Notes under the pieces: model-generated
Told to the model about the DNA's origin: nothing
The model's input: only the letters and a program-made list of their open reading frames with translations
Databases searched by the model: none
In this document: one piece after another, positions 1 through 8,011 of the stretch
Position numbering within the stretch: the first letter of the stretch is position 1
Layout of the letters: each line of letters begins with the position of its first letter
Position numbers and translations under genes: made by a program
IMG/VR virus record: IMGVR_UViG_3300033388_001466
Coordinates: 1 to 38,854 of that record
Source: a virus
DNA length: 38,854 nucleotides
Strand: one strand, 5' to 3'

Positions 1-114
1 CTCATTACTTTAGGGATATGGACGCGGGGCATTTTATCCCTCAGAAGAACAACTACAATACAGTGTATGAGGAAACTAATGTACACGCCCAGTGTAAGCG
101 AGAAAACCAGTACG
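1..114. repeat. Terminal direct repeat, left copy (circular overlap)
   Basis: These 114 bases are identical to the last 114 bases of the window. Joining the two copies restores one uninterrupted ninG reading frame, so the molecule is circular, circularly permuted, or carries short direct terminal repeats. An exact overlap lying inside a coding sequence is what an assembler leaves on a circular contig; a genuine packaged terminal repeat cannot be excluded. Confidence 0.95.
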
Positions 115-305
115 GGCATGGAGAGGTTGCGAAGTACCGAGAAGCCTTGATTGAACGCTATGGAGTAGTTGAGGTGGGTAGACTTGAAGAACTGGCAAAA
201 CAGCCCGCTAAGAAGATGCTGCTTTGTGAGATAGAAGAGAAGTCTGCTTACTATCGGCAGAAGGCTAAAGATATGGCGTACATTCAGGGCATTGAAATAA
301 AGTAA
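3..305 (+). CDS. ninG: NinG-like recombination protein, C-terminal part (5' end is at the window's right edge)
   Basis: This is the distal part of a NinG (lambda Rap-type) protein, a family linked to recombination of branched DNA. The frame is open from the first in-frame codon and continues the GTG-started gene at 38587 when the ends are joined, giving about 152 residues. Family marks seen here are DAGHFIP, NVHAQCKREN and the ALIERYG segment. The Cys pair (CITCG) that precedes them is in the 38587 part. An internal ATG at 18 could be mistaken for the start but would drop half of the zinc-binding motif. The last 60 residues are charged and helical. Confidence 0.85.
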   Translation, partial: HYFRDMDAGHFIPQKNNYNTVYEETNVHAQCKRENQYGHGEVAKYREALIERYGVVEVGRLEELAKQPAKKMLLCEIEEKSAYYRQKAKDMAYIQGIEIK

Positions 306-325
306 GATAATTATACTCATCATCA

Positions 326-347
326 TGTAATAGTAGTATATTAATTA
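326..347 (+). promoter_or_regulatory. Recurring phage promoter/operator motif, copy 1
   Basis: The block TAGTAGTATATTAATTA recurs ahead of the genes at 9270 and 34283. TATATT at 337-342 fits a -10 box. Unlike the other copies, the position 17 bp upstream reads TACTCA, a poor -35. The flanking TAATA/TATTA is an inverted repeat that could also serve as an operator. Confidence 0.5.
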
Positions 348-378
348 CGTAGACAAACAACAAAGCCTTGGAGGGCGT

Positions 379-636
379 ATGAAAGTTCAAGATTTAGAGT
401 TCAGTGACCACGAAGCTTCTCTTGGTGGTACTCATGCCACAGTAAAGTTTGACAATGGGTATGGGGCAAGCGTTATTACTGGTGGTAGGTTTTACACATC
501 AAAAGACAGGCCATACGAGCTTGCTGTGTTATACGAAGGAGGCCTCACATATTCAACTGAGCTTACTGATGATGTTTTGGGGTACTTGACAGAAGAAGAA
601 GTAAATGAATACCTAGTTAAAATCGAAAACCTATAA
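379..636 (+). CDS. Small conserved-type phage protein, function unknown
   Basis: The 85-residue product is soluble, mostly beta-like in its first half (ATVKFDNGYGASVITGG) and ends in an acidic helix (TEEEVNEYLVKIENL). I recognise no domain. The start is fixed by a strong CCTTGGAGGG ribosome site at 366-375, the same sequence used ahead of the genes at 946, 9270 and 34283. The recurring promoter motif lies about 40 bp upstream, so this is probably the first gene of the small-gene operon that follows ninG. An overlapping antisense frame (492-800) looks like a shadow. Confidence 0.8.
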   Translation: MKVQDLEFSDHEASLGGTHATVKFDNGYGASVITGGRFYTSKDRPYELAVLYEGGLTYSTELTDDVLGYLTEEEVNEYLVKIENL

Positions 637-648
637 AAAGGAAATTGA

Positions 649-825
649 ATGGCAGCTCCTACGAAAAAAGAGAAAGATAAAAAAGAGAAGATTAATATTA
701 CTGTGAGCAAGAAGGCTCTTAAGCATGTTGATAAAAGTGTAGCAAAGAAAAAGAAGAAAGGCGAATCTTCTAACCGGTCAAGTGTTATTACTGGAATCAT
801 TGAAGACTTCGCTGGTATATCGTGA
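649..825 (+). CDS. Ribbon-helix-helix DNA-binding protein (58 aa)
   Basis: Reading from ATG 649 gives a 58-residue protein with a Lys-rich N-terminus, a beta-strand-like segment KINITVSKKAL (about residues 14-24), a helix (KHVDKSVAKKKKKG) and a second helix beginning NRSSVITGIIEDF. This is the strand-helix-turn-helix order of Arc/CopG-type ribbon-helix-helix repressors, with the usual N-R-S at the start of the last helix. The ribosome site is AAAAGGAAATTGA. The gene sits 12 bp after its neighbour. Likely role: dimeric transcriptional regulator of the phage; the target is not known. The fold is inferred from pattern only. Confidence 0.65.
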   Translation: MAAPTKKEKDKKEKINITVSKKALKHVDKSVAKKKKKGESSNRSSVITGIIEDFAGIS

Positions 826-929
826 GCGAGGCAGTAAGAATATTTGAGCCGTTACTAATATCGCTTACAATGGTGGCGTTTTTAGTGGCGGTTGTTGGAG
901 TGTCGTGGTTAATCGTTAACTGTAAATAA
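822..929 (+). CDS. 35-aa single-pass membrane peptide
   Basis: A GTG start overlaps the TGA of the ribbon-helix-helix gene (GTGA), a typical translational coupling. The peptide has about ten mixed N-terminal residues and then one hydrophobic span (LLISLTMVAFLVAVVGVSWL) ending in NCK. No ribosome site of its own is convincing; expression would depend on coupling. Function is unknown. Phages often encode such micro-membrane proteins, but length alone makes this a tentative call. Confidence 0.45.
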   Translation: MSEAVRIFEPLLISLTMVAFLVAVVGVSWLIVNCK

Positions 930-945
930 AAACCTTGGAGGGTTT

Positions 946-1170
946 ATGTCAGACACAAAGAAGGTAACTCGTGACACAGTTGCCAAAGAGGTGCAAGAGT
1001 TCCGAAAGTATCACGTCACTGTGGCTTATTGTCTCAAGTCAAAGGTTTCATTAAAACTAGACTTTGATGGATGGTACTATCTCTATAAAGATAGTGTTGT
1101 CTATAGTGACACCTCTAATCTTATGGATGCCGTTGATATGTGCCTTGAGATGATCGGACATAAGCAATGA
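946..1170 (+). CDS. Small hypothetical protein (74 aa)
   Basis: The start is set by AAACCTTGGAGGGTTT directly upstream. The product is a charged, soluble protein with a helical N-terminus and a strand-rich middle (VSLKLDFDGWYYLYKDSVVYS), ending in a short helix with one Met/Cys cluster. I do not recognise the family. It overlaps the next gene by four bases (ATGA), placing it in one operon with the winged-helix-like gene. Confidence 0.75.
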   Translation: MSDTKKVTRDTVAKEVQEFRKYHVTVAYCLKSKVSLKLDFDGWYYLYKDSVVYSDTSNLMDAVDMCLEMIGHKQ

Positions 1171-1409
1171 CACCGCAAGCGAGAGACATCTTTAATTGGA
1201 TGCAGGCAGGGAATCAAATCACACAGATGGAGGCGTTGGACAAGTTCGGGTGTTTCCGCTTATCTGCGAGAATATTTGAGATACGCGGATTGATAGAGGT
1301 AGAGCGAACTGATAAGAGCGTGGTTACGAGGCGCGGAACTCGTGCAGTTATCGGGCAATTTTGGATTAAAGAAGAGAATTTAATTGGAGGGTATAGTGAG
1401 AGAGATTAA
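1167..1409 (+). CDS. Winged-helix-like DNA-binding protein
   Basis: The 80-residue protein matches the small phage helix-turn-helix family characterised by ...ITQMEALDKFGCFRLSARIFEIR...: a helix, a turn around FGCF, a recognition-like helix RLSARIFEIRG (about residues 30-40), then basic strands (VVTRRGTR) resembling a wing. It starts at an ATG overlapping the upstream TGA. The 3' end overlaps the start of the next gene by 14 bases. Probable role: small transcriptional regulator or adaptor; the DNA target is unknown. Confidence 0.7.
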   Translation: MTPQARDIFNWMQAGNQITQMEALDKFGCFRLSARIFEIRGLIEVERTDKSVVTRRGTRAVIGQFWIKEENLIGGYSERD

Positions 1410-1776
1410 GTTTAGAGGTATATCACTAAAAACATCACAGTGGATATATGGTGATTTAGTTCACGCTCCTGTTCTTGCAGGTGGAAAGCTTGGCCTTATT
1501 GGAATTAAGCGAGATGGCTGCTATCCTGAAGAGGTTCGCATCATGTCTGTAGGCCAACTCACAGGCCTCAAAGATGAGAATGGAAAAGATATTTTTGAGG
1601 GTGACGTGGTAAAGTGTTTTGACGCGGTATACACCTGTAAGCACAACGAGCACAGGTGTGAATTTGCATGGTATTACGGCACAACATGTGACAATAAAAC
1701 ATACATATATCCAATAGGAGATGTTAGAAAAGGTGTTGAAGTAATAGGAAACATTCACGAAAACAAAGAAGGTTAA
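1396..1776 (+). CDS. YopX-like protein
   Basis: Starting from GTG 1396 the protein begins VREIKFRGIS and carries the motifs typical of the YopX family: GQLTGLKDENGKDIFEGDVV in the middle and VIGNIHEN at the C-terminus. The GTG is preferred over an in-frame ATG at 1384 because TTGGAGGG lies at 1384-1391, correctly spaced for GTG and overlapping the ATG itself. The family is common in phages of many bacteria; its biochemical role is not established. Length (126 aa) is normal for the family. Confidence 0.8.
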   Translation: MREIKFRGISLKTSQWIYGDLVHAPVLAGGKLGLIGIKRDGCYPEEVRIMSVGQLTGLKDENGKDIFEGDVVKCFDAVYTCKHNEHRCEFAWYYGTTCDNKTYIYPIGDVRKGVEVIGNIHENKEG

Positions 1777-1777
1777 A

Positions 1778-2083
1778 ATGAACGTCTATTTAATTGTATT
1801 AGCAGTAGTAAGCGTGTTCTTGGTAGTGTGGTTTATGAAAGCGCTCCAGGCGAATAAGGTTGAAGAGTCTGAAGTGAAGCGTAAACGCGCAATCAATATC
1901 GCTATGGCAAACGCTGAGTTTAATGAAAGCTTGATCCGAGCAACCGATGCAACAGATAAGTTTGCAGTAGTAGCAAGGAAGCGCAAGGTGCATAGCATTG
2001 TTACATACGCCAATATTGCTAAACAGTTCATAATAGCGTTGCAGAGTCCTCACAAGAAGAAGATATTTAGTAAACATATCTAG
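1778..2083 (+). CDS. Membrane-anchored hypothetical protein
   Basis: The protein opens with a hydrophobic segment (VYLIVLAVVSVFLVVWFM, residues 3-20) and then a basic and helical cytoplasmic domain (EESEVKRKRAINIAMANAEF...). One N-terminal membrane span with the charged body inside is the likely topology. It starts 2 bp after the YopX-like gene with GAAGGTT as a weak ribosome site. No family is recognised. Antisense frames across it are shadows. Confidence 0.7.
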   Translation: MNVYLIVLAVVSVFLVVWFMKALQANKVEESEVKRKRAINIAMANAEFNESLIRATDATDKFAVVARKRKVHSIVTYANIAKQFIIALQSPHKKKIFSKHI

Positions 2084-2085
2084 GC

Positions 2086-2157
2086 TGTTATGTAAAGGGA
2101 ATTGAGTTTTCTATACATAACAACGGCGATATGACCATATTTCCCATGTGGGGAAAT
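2086..2157. repeat. Two inverted repeats in an intergenic gap
   Basis: TGTTATGTA (2086-2094) is complementary to TACATAACA (2114-2122) across 19 bp, and ATTTCCC (2139-2145) to GGGAAAT (2151-2157) across 5 bp. Neither is followed by a T-run, so they are not intrinsic terminators. They could be operator or RNA-structure sites ahead of the 2200 gene. Confidence 0.4.
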
Positions 2158-2199
2158 TGGTAGTAACAAGTGCAATGGTGCACAAGAAAAGGTGTGAAG

Positions 2200-2535
2200 A
2201 TGGCGAAGAAGAAAACGAATGCAGAGTTGGCGAAAGAGTTGGCAGCTTGTCAGAAGAGAGAGAAGGCTTTGAAGTCTGAGCACAATGGACTTCTTATTGC
2301 AAGAAAACACTTGCAAGGTGCTATAGTGGTTCTTGAAACTGAGATTCATGAAGGTAAGTTGATACGAAAAGACCAGAGAGATCAAATAAAGATTCTTGAA
2401 TCAGAAAAGCACGCGCTCATAGGTGGAATTAAAGACGAGCGAGAAAATAATGCTAATTATGAAAGAAGGATTGCAAGATACGAAGGAGCGATACAGGCAG
2501 TGCATGGAGCTTTGGGCAATATGGACTTCTTTTAA
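2200..2535 (+). CDS. Coiled-coil hypothetical protein
   Basis: From ATG 2200 the product begins MAKKKTNAELAKELAACQ and is nearly all charged heptad-like helix (about residues 5-100), so a coiled coil is likely. ATG 2200 is preferred over an upstream in-frame ATG at 2170 because AAAGGTG sits just before it. The last residues (HGALGNMDFF) are hydrophobic. An intrinsic terminator follows, making this the last gene of the left operon. No specific function can be assigned. Confidence 0.7.
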   Translation: MAKKKTNAELAKELAACQKREKALKSEHNGLLIARKHLQGAIVVLETEIHEGKLIRKDQRDQIKILESEKHALIGGIKDERENNANYERRIARYEGAIQAVHGALGNMDFF

Positions 2536-2561
2536 TATTATCAAACCGTACACAATTCCAC

Positions 2562-2591
2562 AAGGCACTTCTTCGGAGGTGTCTTTTTTTT
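2562..2591 (+). terminator. Intrinsic terminator with UUCG loop
   Basis: A 10-bp stem (arms 2562-2571 and 2576-2585, three G-T pairs) closes a TTCG tetraloop and runs into eight T residues. It separates the small-gene operon from the packaging genes. Confidence 0.9.
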
Positions 2592-2594
2592 GTT

Positions 2595-2623
2595 TCGTGC
2601 TAAATGTATATTAGTAGTATAGT
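2595..2623 (+). promoter_or_regulatory. Possible promoter for the packaging operon
   Basis: Between the terminator and terS is TTAGTAGTATAGTC, related to the recurring TAGTAGTATATT promoter motif. TATAGT (2618-2623) could be the -10 box; the -35 match is poor. Position and similarity are the only support. Confidence 0.35.
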
Positions 2624-2664
2624 CACCTGAGAGTGATGTAATTAGCATATCTGAGAGGTGCTAA

Positions 2665-3216
2665 ATGAGTGAGCTAGGAAACAAGAACGCTGAGAAATAT
2701 CCTCCTGAACGAATACTTGAGATTGTTGAAGACTGTAAGCAAGGGCTTGCTTCTTTTGAGTCGTATGAAGATAAAGCTGATTACGAAGATTCTATAAAAG
2801 TTGAAGACGGCGACGAAGATGAGGATAAAGTAAGATACGCAAAGGGCTCCACAAAAAAAAGGATCATCACAGGATACTCGTGCTTAAAGAGAGCGCTCAT
2901 ATCTAATGGCATTTATGATGAATCAAAACTGCATGAATGGCTGAAAACACACACTAACGAAGTCAACAAAGACAAGGAAGATTCAATTCTTGTTTCCCAA
3001 GCAATAAAAGAACTATTAATATTAGGTCACGCCATGCTAGAGATTAATATGATGGAGGGCCACTACTCTCCTGCTGTTGGCATATTCTTATCTAAAGCTG
3101 TTCTTGGAATGTCTGAAGATGGTTCTGATCTTGATGATGATGATGATTTTGATGGTTTTGAATTTGTTGAAGTTGACGAAAACGGCAATGAAGTTGAAAG
3201 TGATGAAGAAGAATGA
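2665..3216 (+). CDS. terS: Terminase small subunit (putative)
   Basis: The gene lies directly before and overlaps terL by four bases (ATGA), the usual place for the DNA-recognition subunit. The N-terminus GNKNAEKYPPERILEIV resembles small terminase N-termini of the form N-x-N-A-E-K-x-x-P-E-R. The middle is helical (ITGYSCLKRALISNGIYDESKLHEWL), consistent with a DNA-binding and oligomerising core. The last 35 residues are extremely acidic, including a D5 run and a DEEE end, which may contact the large subunit or mimic DNA. Ribosome site GAGAGGTG. Assignment is from position and N-terminal pattern. Confidence 0.65.
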   Translation: MSELGNKNAEKYPPERILEIVEDCKQGLASFESYEDKADYEDSIKVEDGDEDEDKVRYAKGSTKKRIITGYSCLKRALISNGIYDESKLHEWLKTHTNEVNKDKEDSILVSQAIKELLILGHAMLEINMMEGHYSPAVGIFLSKAVLGMSEDGSDLDDDDDFDGFEFVEVDENGNEVESDEEE

Positions 3217-4529
3217 AAACTCCTAAATCACTTAGAAGAGTCAATAAGAGATATAAGCTTAAGAAAAAAGCTCTCAAGCATCAGAAGAAGTTTATTGATT
3301 CAAAGTACGCCTTCCCTGCATTAGTTGCTGGCCTTGGTTCTGGTAAGACCGAGGGCGGTGTGATGAGGGCATTTAAAAAGAAGTGGCAAAACAAGAAGCA
3401 AGATGTTGCCTACTATCTCCCTACGTATGATTTAATATTTGATATTGCATGGCCTAGATTTATTGAATACCTTGACGCATCTAAGAAAAAATACAAACCG
3501 AATATTTCTAGGAAAATCATAACAGTAAAAGGCTGTGGACGCTTTCGCTTTAAGTCTATGGACAGACCTGAAAAGATTATCGGCTATGAAGTCGCCGATT
3601 CAATAGTTGATGAGCTGGACACACTAAAGGCTATTGATGCTAAGAAGGTATGGAAGAACATTGTTGCACGTAACAGGCAGAAGAAAGAGAATGGCGAAGA
3701 GAATACAATAGGCGTTATCACTACTCCTGAAGGGTTTAGATTTGTTCATGCTACGTGGAAGGAAGAAGAAAACCCTGGTGATAACTTAAGAGAGGGGTAT
3801 CAACTAATACACGGCTCCACTTACGATAACCCCTACTTGCCTAAAGGGTACATTGACACATTAAAATCACTATACCCTGCCGATATTCTTGATGCTTATC
3901 TAAACGGCCAATTCGTAAACCTTGAAGGCATGAGAATCTACACAAACTTCAACAGAGCTACACACGACTGTAAAGACGTTATCAAGAATGGCGATATCCT
4001 GCACATAGGAATGGATTTCAATGTTAATAACATGACTGCAATAATCCACAAGGAGAATGAGGACGGCGAACCTCGTGCATGTGATGAGATTGCAGGCGTC
4101 CTTGATACTCCTTCAATGTGTGATGCAATACGGCTTAAGTTTCCGACACTGCAATTCCCTACGATCTTCGTTTATCCTGATGCTAGTGGTAAAGCTCGCA
4201 AAACGAATAATGCAAGTGTAAGCGATATCTCTATTCTTGAAGAGGCTGGGTTTTATGTTGATGCGCCTCAGAGTAATCCTGCTGTGAAAGATAGAATACT
4301 TGCAATGAATAAAGCGTTTATGAGTGCCGGTAAGATATCCTATAAAATCAACGTGTCAAAATGTCCTGTTCAAGTAAGGGCTCTTGAATCTCAGACATAC
4401 AAGGACAACGGCGCTCCTGATAAAGACGGAGGCTTTGACCACCCGAATGATGCAGCGGGTTATTATATCAATCGCAGATACCCAGTTGAGGGTGTTAAAT
4501 ACGGTCGGATACAATCTCACATGGCTTAA
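3213..4529 (+). CDS. terL: Terminase large subunit
   Basis: This is the packaging motor ATPase and nuclease that loads DNA into the prohead. The 438-residue protein has a Walker-A-like loop GLGSGKT (residues 40-46), a Walker B SIVDEL with the catalytic Asp-Glu (about 130-135), and a coupling motif ITTPEG (169-174). The RNase H-like nuclease domain follows, with its first acidic strand at HIGMDFN (264-270), a second at VYPDASGK (320-327) and a final acidic site at HPNDAAGYY near the C-terminus. Length is normal for the family. The start overlaps terS. Confidence 0.93.
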   Translation: MKTPKSLRRVNKRYKLKKKALKHQKKFIDSKYAFPALVAGLGSGKTEGGVMRAFKKKWQNKKQDVAYYLPTYDLIFDIAWPRFIEYLDASKKKYKPNISRKIITVKGCGRFRFKSMDRPEKIIGYEVADSIVDELDTLKAIDAKKVWKNIVARNRQKKENGEENTIGVITTPEGFRFVHATWKEEENPGDNLREGYQLIHGSTYDNPYLPKGYIDTLKSLYPADILDAYLNGQFVNLEGMRIYTNFNRATHDCKDVIKNGDILHIGMDFNVNNMTAIIHKENEDGEPRACDEIAGVLDTPSMCDAIRLKFPTLQFPTIFVYPDASGKARKTNNASVSDISILEEAGFYVDAPQSNPAVKDRILAMNKAFMSAGKISYKINVSKCPVQVRALESQTYKDNGAPDKDGGFDHPNDAAGYYINRRYPVEGVKYGRIQSHMA

Positions 4530-4591
4530 TTTGTGTGATTATGTGTGCATGTTGTAGATTATAGATATACGCAAATCAAAAAGGAGTTATT

Positions 4592-6019
4592 ATGCCAGAT
4601 GAAAACACAGGATGGAGCTTTGCCGGTAAAACGCATCCAGAATACGATAAGGCTTTGCCGAAATGGGAGAAATGTAGAGCTTCTGTAGCTGGCGAAGAGG
4701 AGATTAAGAAGGGTGGACAGACATATCTACCGCTTCCAGGTGTTGCAATGACTGAGCCTGAATACGACTGTTACAAGGATCGTGCAAACTTCGCTGGCTT
4801 CACTGAACGCACTGTTGAAGCTCTTGTAGGGCTGGCATTTAAAGAGACTCCAGTAATTAATACTGATGATTGGGGTGCCGTTGATTACCTCGAAACGAAT
4901 GTTGATGGCGCTGGCACTACTCTCTATGAGCAGATGAAGTTTACTACAGGCAATGTTACAACCGTTGGCCGTGGCGGGTTGGTTGTCGACTATCCTAAAG
5001 CTGAGAAGAATACTGTTGCTGCAGATAAGAACCTGCAAGCTGCTATCAATTTCTATACCGCTGAGAGCATTATTAATTGGGGCACTGAGAAGGTGAGCGG
5101 CAAAAAGATTCTTCAGTTTGTAGTTCTTGTTGAGCTCGTTAATGATTCAGAGAATAAATATCAGATTGAAGAGGCTAAGAACTATCGCATGCTATATCTC
5201 AATGATGAAGGTAAAGCAATGGGTGTTGTTGTTGATAAGTCTAATCAGATTGTAGAAGATGAGTATGAGATCAAAGCAAACGGCACACATCTTGACTTCT
5301 TACCATTCTATCTGATATCTGCAAGTGGTACTGCAATTGATAAAGTGGAGAAGCCTCCTGTGTTGAAGATTGCGAACACTAATCTTGCTCACTATCGTAC
5401 TGATGCAGAGATGCGTCAATGTATGCACTACAATTCAAATCCACAGCCATATGCAACGGGCTGTTCAAGTTCGTTCATTAAGAAGTATGAAAAAACTCCC
5501 CTAGTAATCGGTACTACTGAAATACTCTTGCTTGAAGTAGGCACCACATTTGGACTTGCTCAAGTTACGTTTAATTCTACTGGATACCATAAAGAGCTTG
5601 AGCGACTCAGAGATCAAGCTATAGAACTCGGAGCTCGTTTAGTTACGAATAGTGGCGGTGGCGTTGAAAGTGCCGAAACGGTACGCCTCAAGAATGCTGG
5701 TGATATATCTATCATGGGTAGTATTATTCTCAGTGTTGCTCAAGCTTACGTTAAGGCTATAATCACAGCAAATGCGTTCATGGGTGGCAAAGAGGTTGAG
5801 CCTACTATTGAGATGAAAACAGAGTTGCTTAAGCCTTCTCCAGATGGTGCTGTTATTGCAGGGCTTCTTGCATCTAGTTTACGTGGTGTTATTGGTGATG
5901 AGATTGTTGTGAATTACTATCGGTCTGTAGGTATTATCCCTGCTGAAGTGACTGATGAAGATATTAAAAAGGGTGTTGAAGATTCATTAACCGGCGTTAA
6001 CTTTCCCGATGAGGCGTAA
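4592..6019 (+). CDS. Portal protein, DUF4055 family
   Basis: The 475-residue product has the DUF4055 pattern EPEYDCYKDRANFAGFTERTVEALVGLAF near residue 50, then mixed alpha/beta body and an acidic C-terminus (EVTDEDIKKGVEDSLTG). DUF4055 proteins occupy the portal slot in many phages: they form the dodecameric ring through which DNA enters and leaves. Placement between terL and the MuF-like gene agrees. AAAAAGGAG precedes the ATG, and the TAATG overlap with the next gene shows coupling. Confidence 0.88.
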   Translation: MPDENTGWSFAGKTHPEYDKALPKWEKCRASVAGEEEIKKGGQTYLPLPGVAMTEPEYDCYKDRANFAGFTERTVEALVGLAFKETPVINTDDWGAVDYLETNVDGAGTTLYEQMKFTTGNVTTVGRGGLVVDYPKAEKNTVAADKNLQAAINFYTAESIINWGTEKVSGKKILQFVVLVELVNDSENKYQIEEAKNYRMLYLNDEGKAMGVVVDKSNQIVEDEYEIKANGTHLDFLPFYLISASGTAIDKVEKPPVLKIANTNLAHYRTDAEMRQCMHYNSNPQPYATGCSSSFIKKYEKTPLVIGTTEILLLEVGTTFGLAQVTFNSTGYHKELERLRDQAIELGARLVTNSGGGVESAETVRLKNAGDISIMGSIILSVAQAYVKAIITANAFMGGKEVEPTIEMKTELLKPSPDGAVIAGLLASSLRGVIGDEIVVNYYRSVGIIPAEVTDEDIKKGVEDSLTGVNFPDEA

Positions 6020-7152
6020 TGGCAACTGCTGACCAACTGCGAAAAGTCGGACTGCGTGAAGCGTGGATTGCTGGCACTGAAGATGATGTGAATGCTTATT
6101 TGCGTTCACAGATTACAACCATCAACAAGGCTATCAAGAGCGGTTCTGTTCAAAACTATTCGCGTAGGCAATTAGAGTCTATGCTGAGAGTGCTGAAGAG
6201 TAGTCTGAATAATAACTTGGTGAAGTTTACTAAGGAGTTTCAAGATACAGCCGTTCAACTATCATTCTTAGACGTTGATAGCGAAGTAAAGATGATATCT
6301 GATGTGTCTGGAACTGTTGCTGTAACTCCAACAGTAAGCGCCATTGAAAAGGCTACTGAGAATGTGAAGTTTACAGACTTCGCCAAACAGGAAACATTAA
6401 CTAGTAGACAGTTGGTGGCTAAACTTGGCAAAAGTAATATTAAATCTATTGATGCGATTATCAAAGATGGCTATGTAAACGGCTCAAGCAATGCAGAGAT
6501 TCTTGGAGAACTCGTAGGCACTCGTGTTGTTCCTGCTACTGGTTCACCGTATTACACTGGCGGATACGTCCCTACTGCACATAAGCGCGATGTGATGACA
6601 ACGGTGAGAACTGTAACGCAATCAATCAGCCAAAACGCACGGGAAGAAGTCTGGCGTGAAAACAAAGATGTCATAGGTAAAATTGAGTATGTTGCCACTC
6701 TTGACAATCGAACTACAATGATTTGTGCAAGCTACGATGGTACTCTATGGGATATCAATGATCCTACTGCACCTATACCTCCCCTTCATTGGGGTTGTAG
6801 AAGTACGAGAATCCCTGTTATCGGTGGAGACGACCCTTTAGATTACCGAGTAGCCAAAGATGGAAAGAGTGATGTAACTCAACGTCAACAATCAAGCAGC
6901 AAAACGAGCGCTAAGAAGAAACGCACTCAGCGTGCAGAAGTTCCAGCCGGTACGAATTATGATGAGTTCTTACGAGGTCAATACACTGGCGGTACTCCAC
7001 AGCCTGAATGGTTCTTGAATGATATGCTCGGCAAAACTCGTGCTGACATCTACAGAGAGAATCCAAAAGTAACAATAAGATCACTGATGAAAAAGGACAA
7101 TACTCCCTTTTCTATCAAGGAGCTTGAGAAGAAGTATAAACGTGCAGGGTAA
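6019..7152 (+). CDS. Minor head protein, MuF/SPP1 gp7-like
   Basis: The conserved core is in the middle of the 377-residue protein: VTQSISQNAREEVWRENKDV, then YVATLDNRTTMICASYDGTLW and PPLHWGCRSTRIPVI, the MuF C-terminal signature with D-x-R-T...C...H-x-x-C-R. Family members bind the portal and a few copies enter the head; some are ejected. A Ser/Lys-rich linker (about 288-302) separates this core from an extra C-terminal helical part (YDEFLRGQY... to the end). The ATG overlaps the portal stop (TAATG). Confidence 0.88.
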   Translation: MATADQLRKVGLREAWIAGTEDDVNAYLRSQITTINKAIKSGSVQNYSRRQLESMLRVLKSSLNNNLVKFTKEFQDTAVQLSFLDVDSEVKMISDVSGTVAVTPTVSAIEKATENVKFTDFAKQETLTSRQLVAKLGKSNIKSIDAIIKDGYVNGSSNAEILGELVGTRVVPATGSPYYTGGYVPTAHKRDVMTTVRTVTQSISQNAREEVWRENKDVIGKIEYVATLDNRTTMICASYDGTLWDINDPTAPIPPLHWGCRSTRIPVIGGDDPLDYRVAKDGKSDVTQRQQSSSKTSAKKKRTQRAEVPAGTNYDEFLRGQYTGGTPQPEWFLNDMLGKTRADIYRENPKVTIRSLMKKDNTPFSIKELEKKYKRAG

Positions 7153-7225
7153 AAGTTGCATTAAGTGTGTAAAAGTACTATTTTAATAAGGACTGTTTAA
7201 AGAAACCCCCAACAATGGAGAGCTT

Positions 7226-7987
7226 ATGCTTAAGGCTAAGTTGACAGCAGAAGAATTTGAATTGCTCACTGATGAGCAGAAGGAATGTTATGTACTTAAT
7301 GACGATGATGGTAGTTACTCCGCTGATGTACTCAAGGCGCTAGAGTTAGCAGAGAAACACCGTGAGCACAAAGAGCGTATCCTTCAGAGCAAGATTAACC
7401 GTGATGGCGAAATCAACACACTGAAGACTGAAAAGGAAGAGCTCGAAGAGAGAGAGCGTGAAGCCCTTAAGAAAAAAGGCGACTTTAAAACTCTTTATGA
7501 TCAAGAGAAGTTAGCTCGTGAAAAAGCAGAGGGTGAAGTTAACACTCTCAACACAAGCATTACAGAAGGAACGAAAGAAACAAAGCTTATTGCTGCGATA
7601 GCTTCTGCAAGCAAAGAGCTTGTTGACTCTCCCAATGTTGCGGTAAACCTCTATCTCAAGAGTAGATTAAAAGCGATCCTTGATGATAAGAATGTTGCTC
7701 ATGTTGTAGTTCTTGATGAGAATGGACAGCAAACATCTAAACCAGTATCAGACCTCGTTACTGAAATCCGTGAAATGAAAGATTTTGAGAACATTGTAAA
7801 AGGTCGTGACTCTTCAGGTGGTGGCGCTGGTGGCAATGGTGGCTCTTCTGGTGCTGACAAGTGGGCTCCTGCATTTGACCCTAAAGGCGCTGACCTTGAG
7901 ATGCAAGCTAAATTCAGAAAAGAGTTTCCAGCAGAGTTCCCGAAACGACATCAGGCGTATTTAGAAGCTCGCAAAGAATTGAACTAA
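7226..7987 (+). CDS. Capsid scaffold protein (putative)
   Basis: The 253-residue protein has the look of phage scaffolds such as gp20-type: a short N-terminal domain, a long charged coiled coil (about residues 48-115, HREHKERILQSK... to GEVNTL), a middle alpha/beta region, a Gly/Ser-rich linker (SSGGGAGGNGGSSG, about 196-209) and a basic C-terminal tail ending EARKELN. Scaffolds guide coat assembly and their C-terminus often touches the coat. Position after MuF supports the call, although here the coat gene is 3 kb further on. Confidence 0.75.
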   Translation: MLKAKLTAEEFELLTDEQKECYVLNDDDGSYSADVLKALELAEKHREHKERILQSKINRDGEINTLKTEKEELEEREREALKKKGDFKTLYDQEKLAREKAEGEVNTLNTSITEGTKETKLIAAIASASKELVDSPNVAVNLYLKSRLKAILDDKNVAHVVVLDENGQQTSKPVSDLVTEIREMKDFENIVKGRDSSGGGAGGNGGSSGADKWAPAFDPKGADLEMQAKFRKEFPAEFPKRHQAYLEARKELN

Positions 7988-8011
7988 CATTAACTTTACT
8001 GAGGAGTAGAG

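Noticed and set aside
2423-2614. A 63-aa frame overlapping the end of gene 2200 and the terminator
   Set aside because: It reads through the terminator hairpin, lacks a ribosome site and overlaps a better frame.
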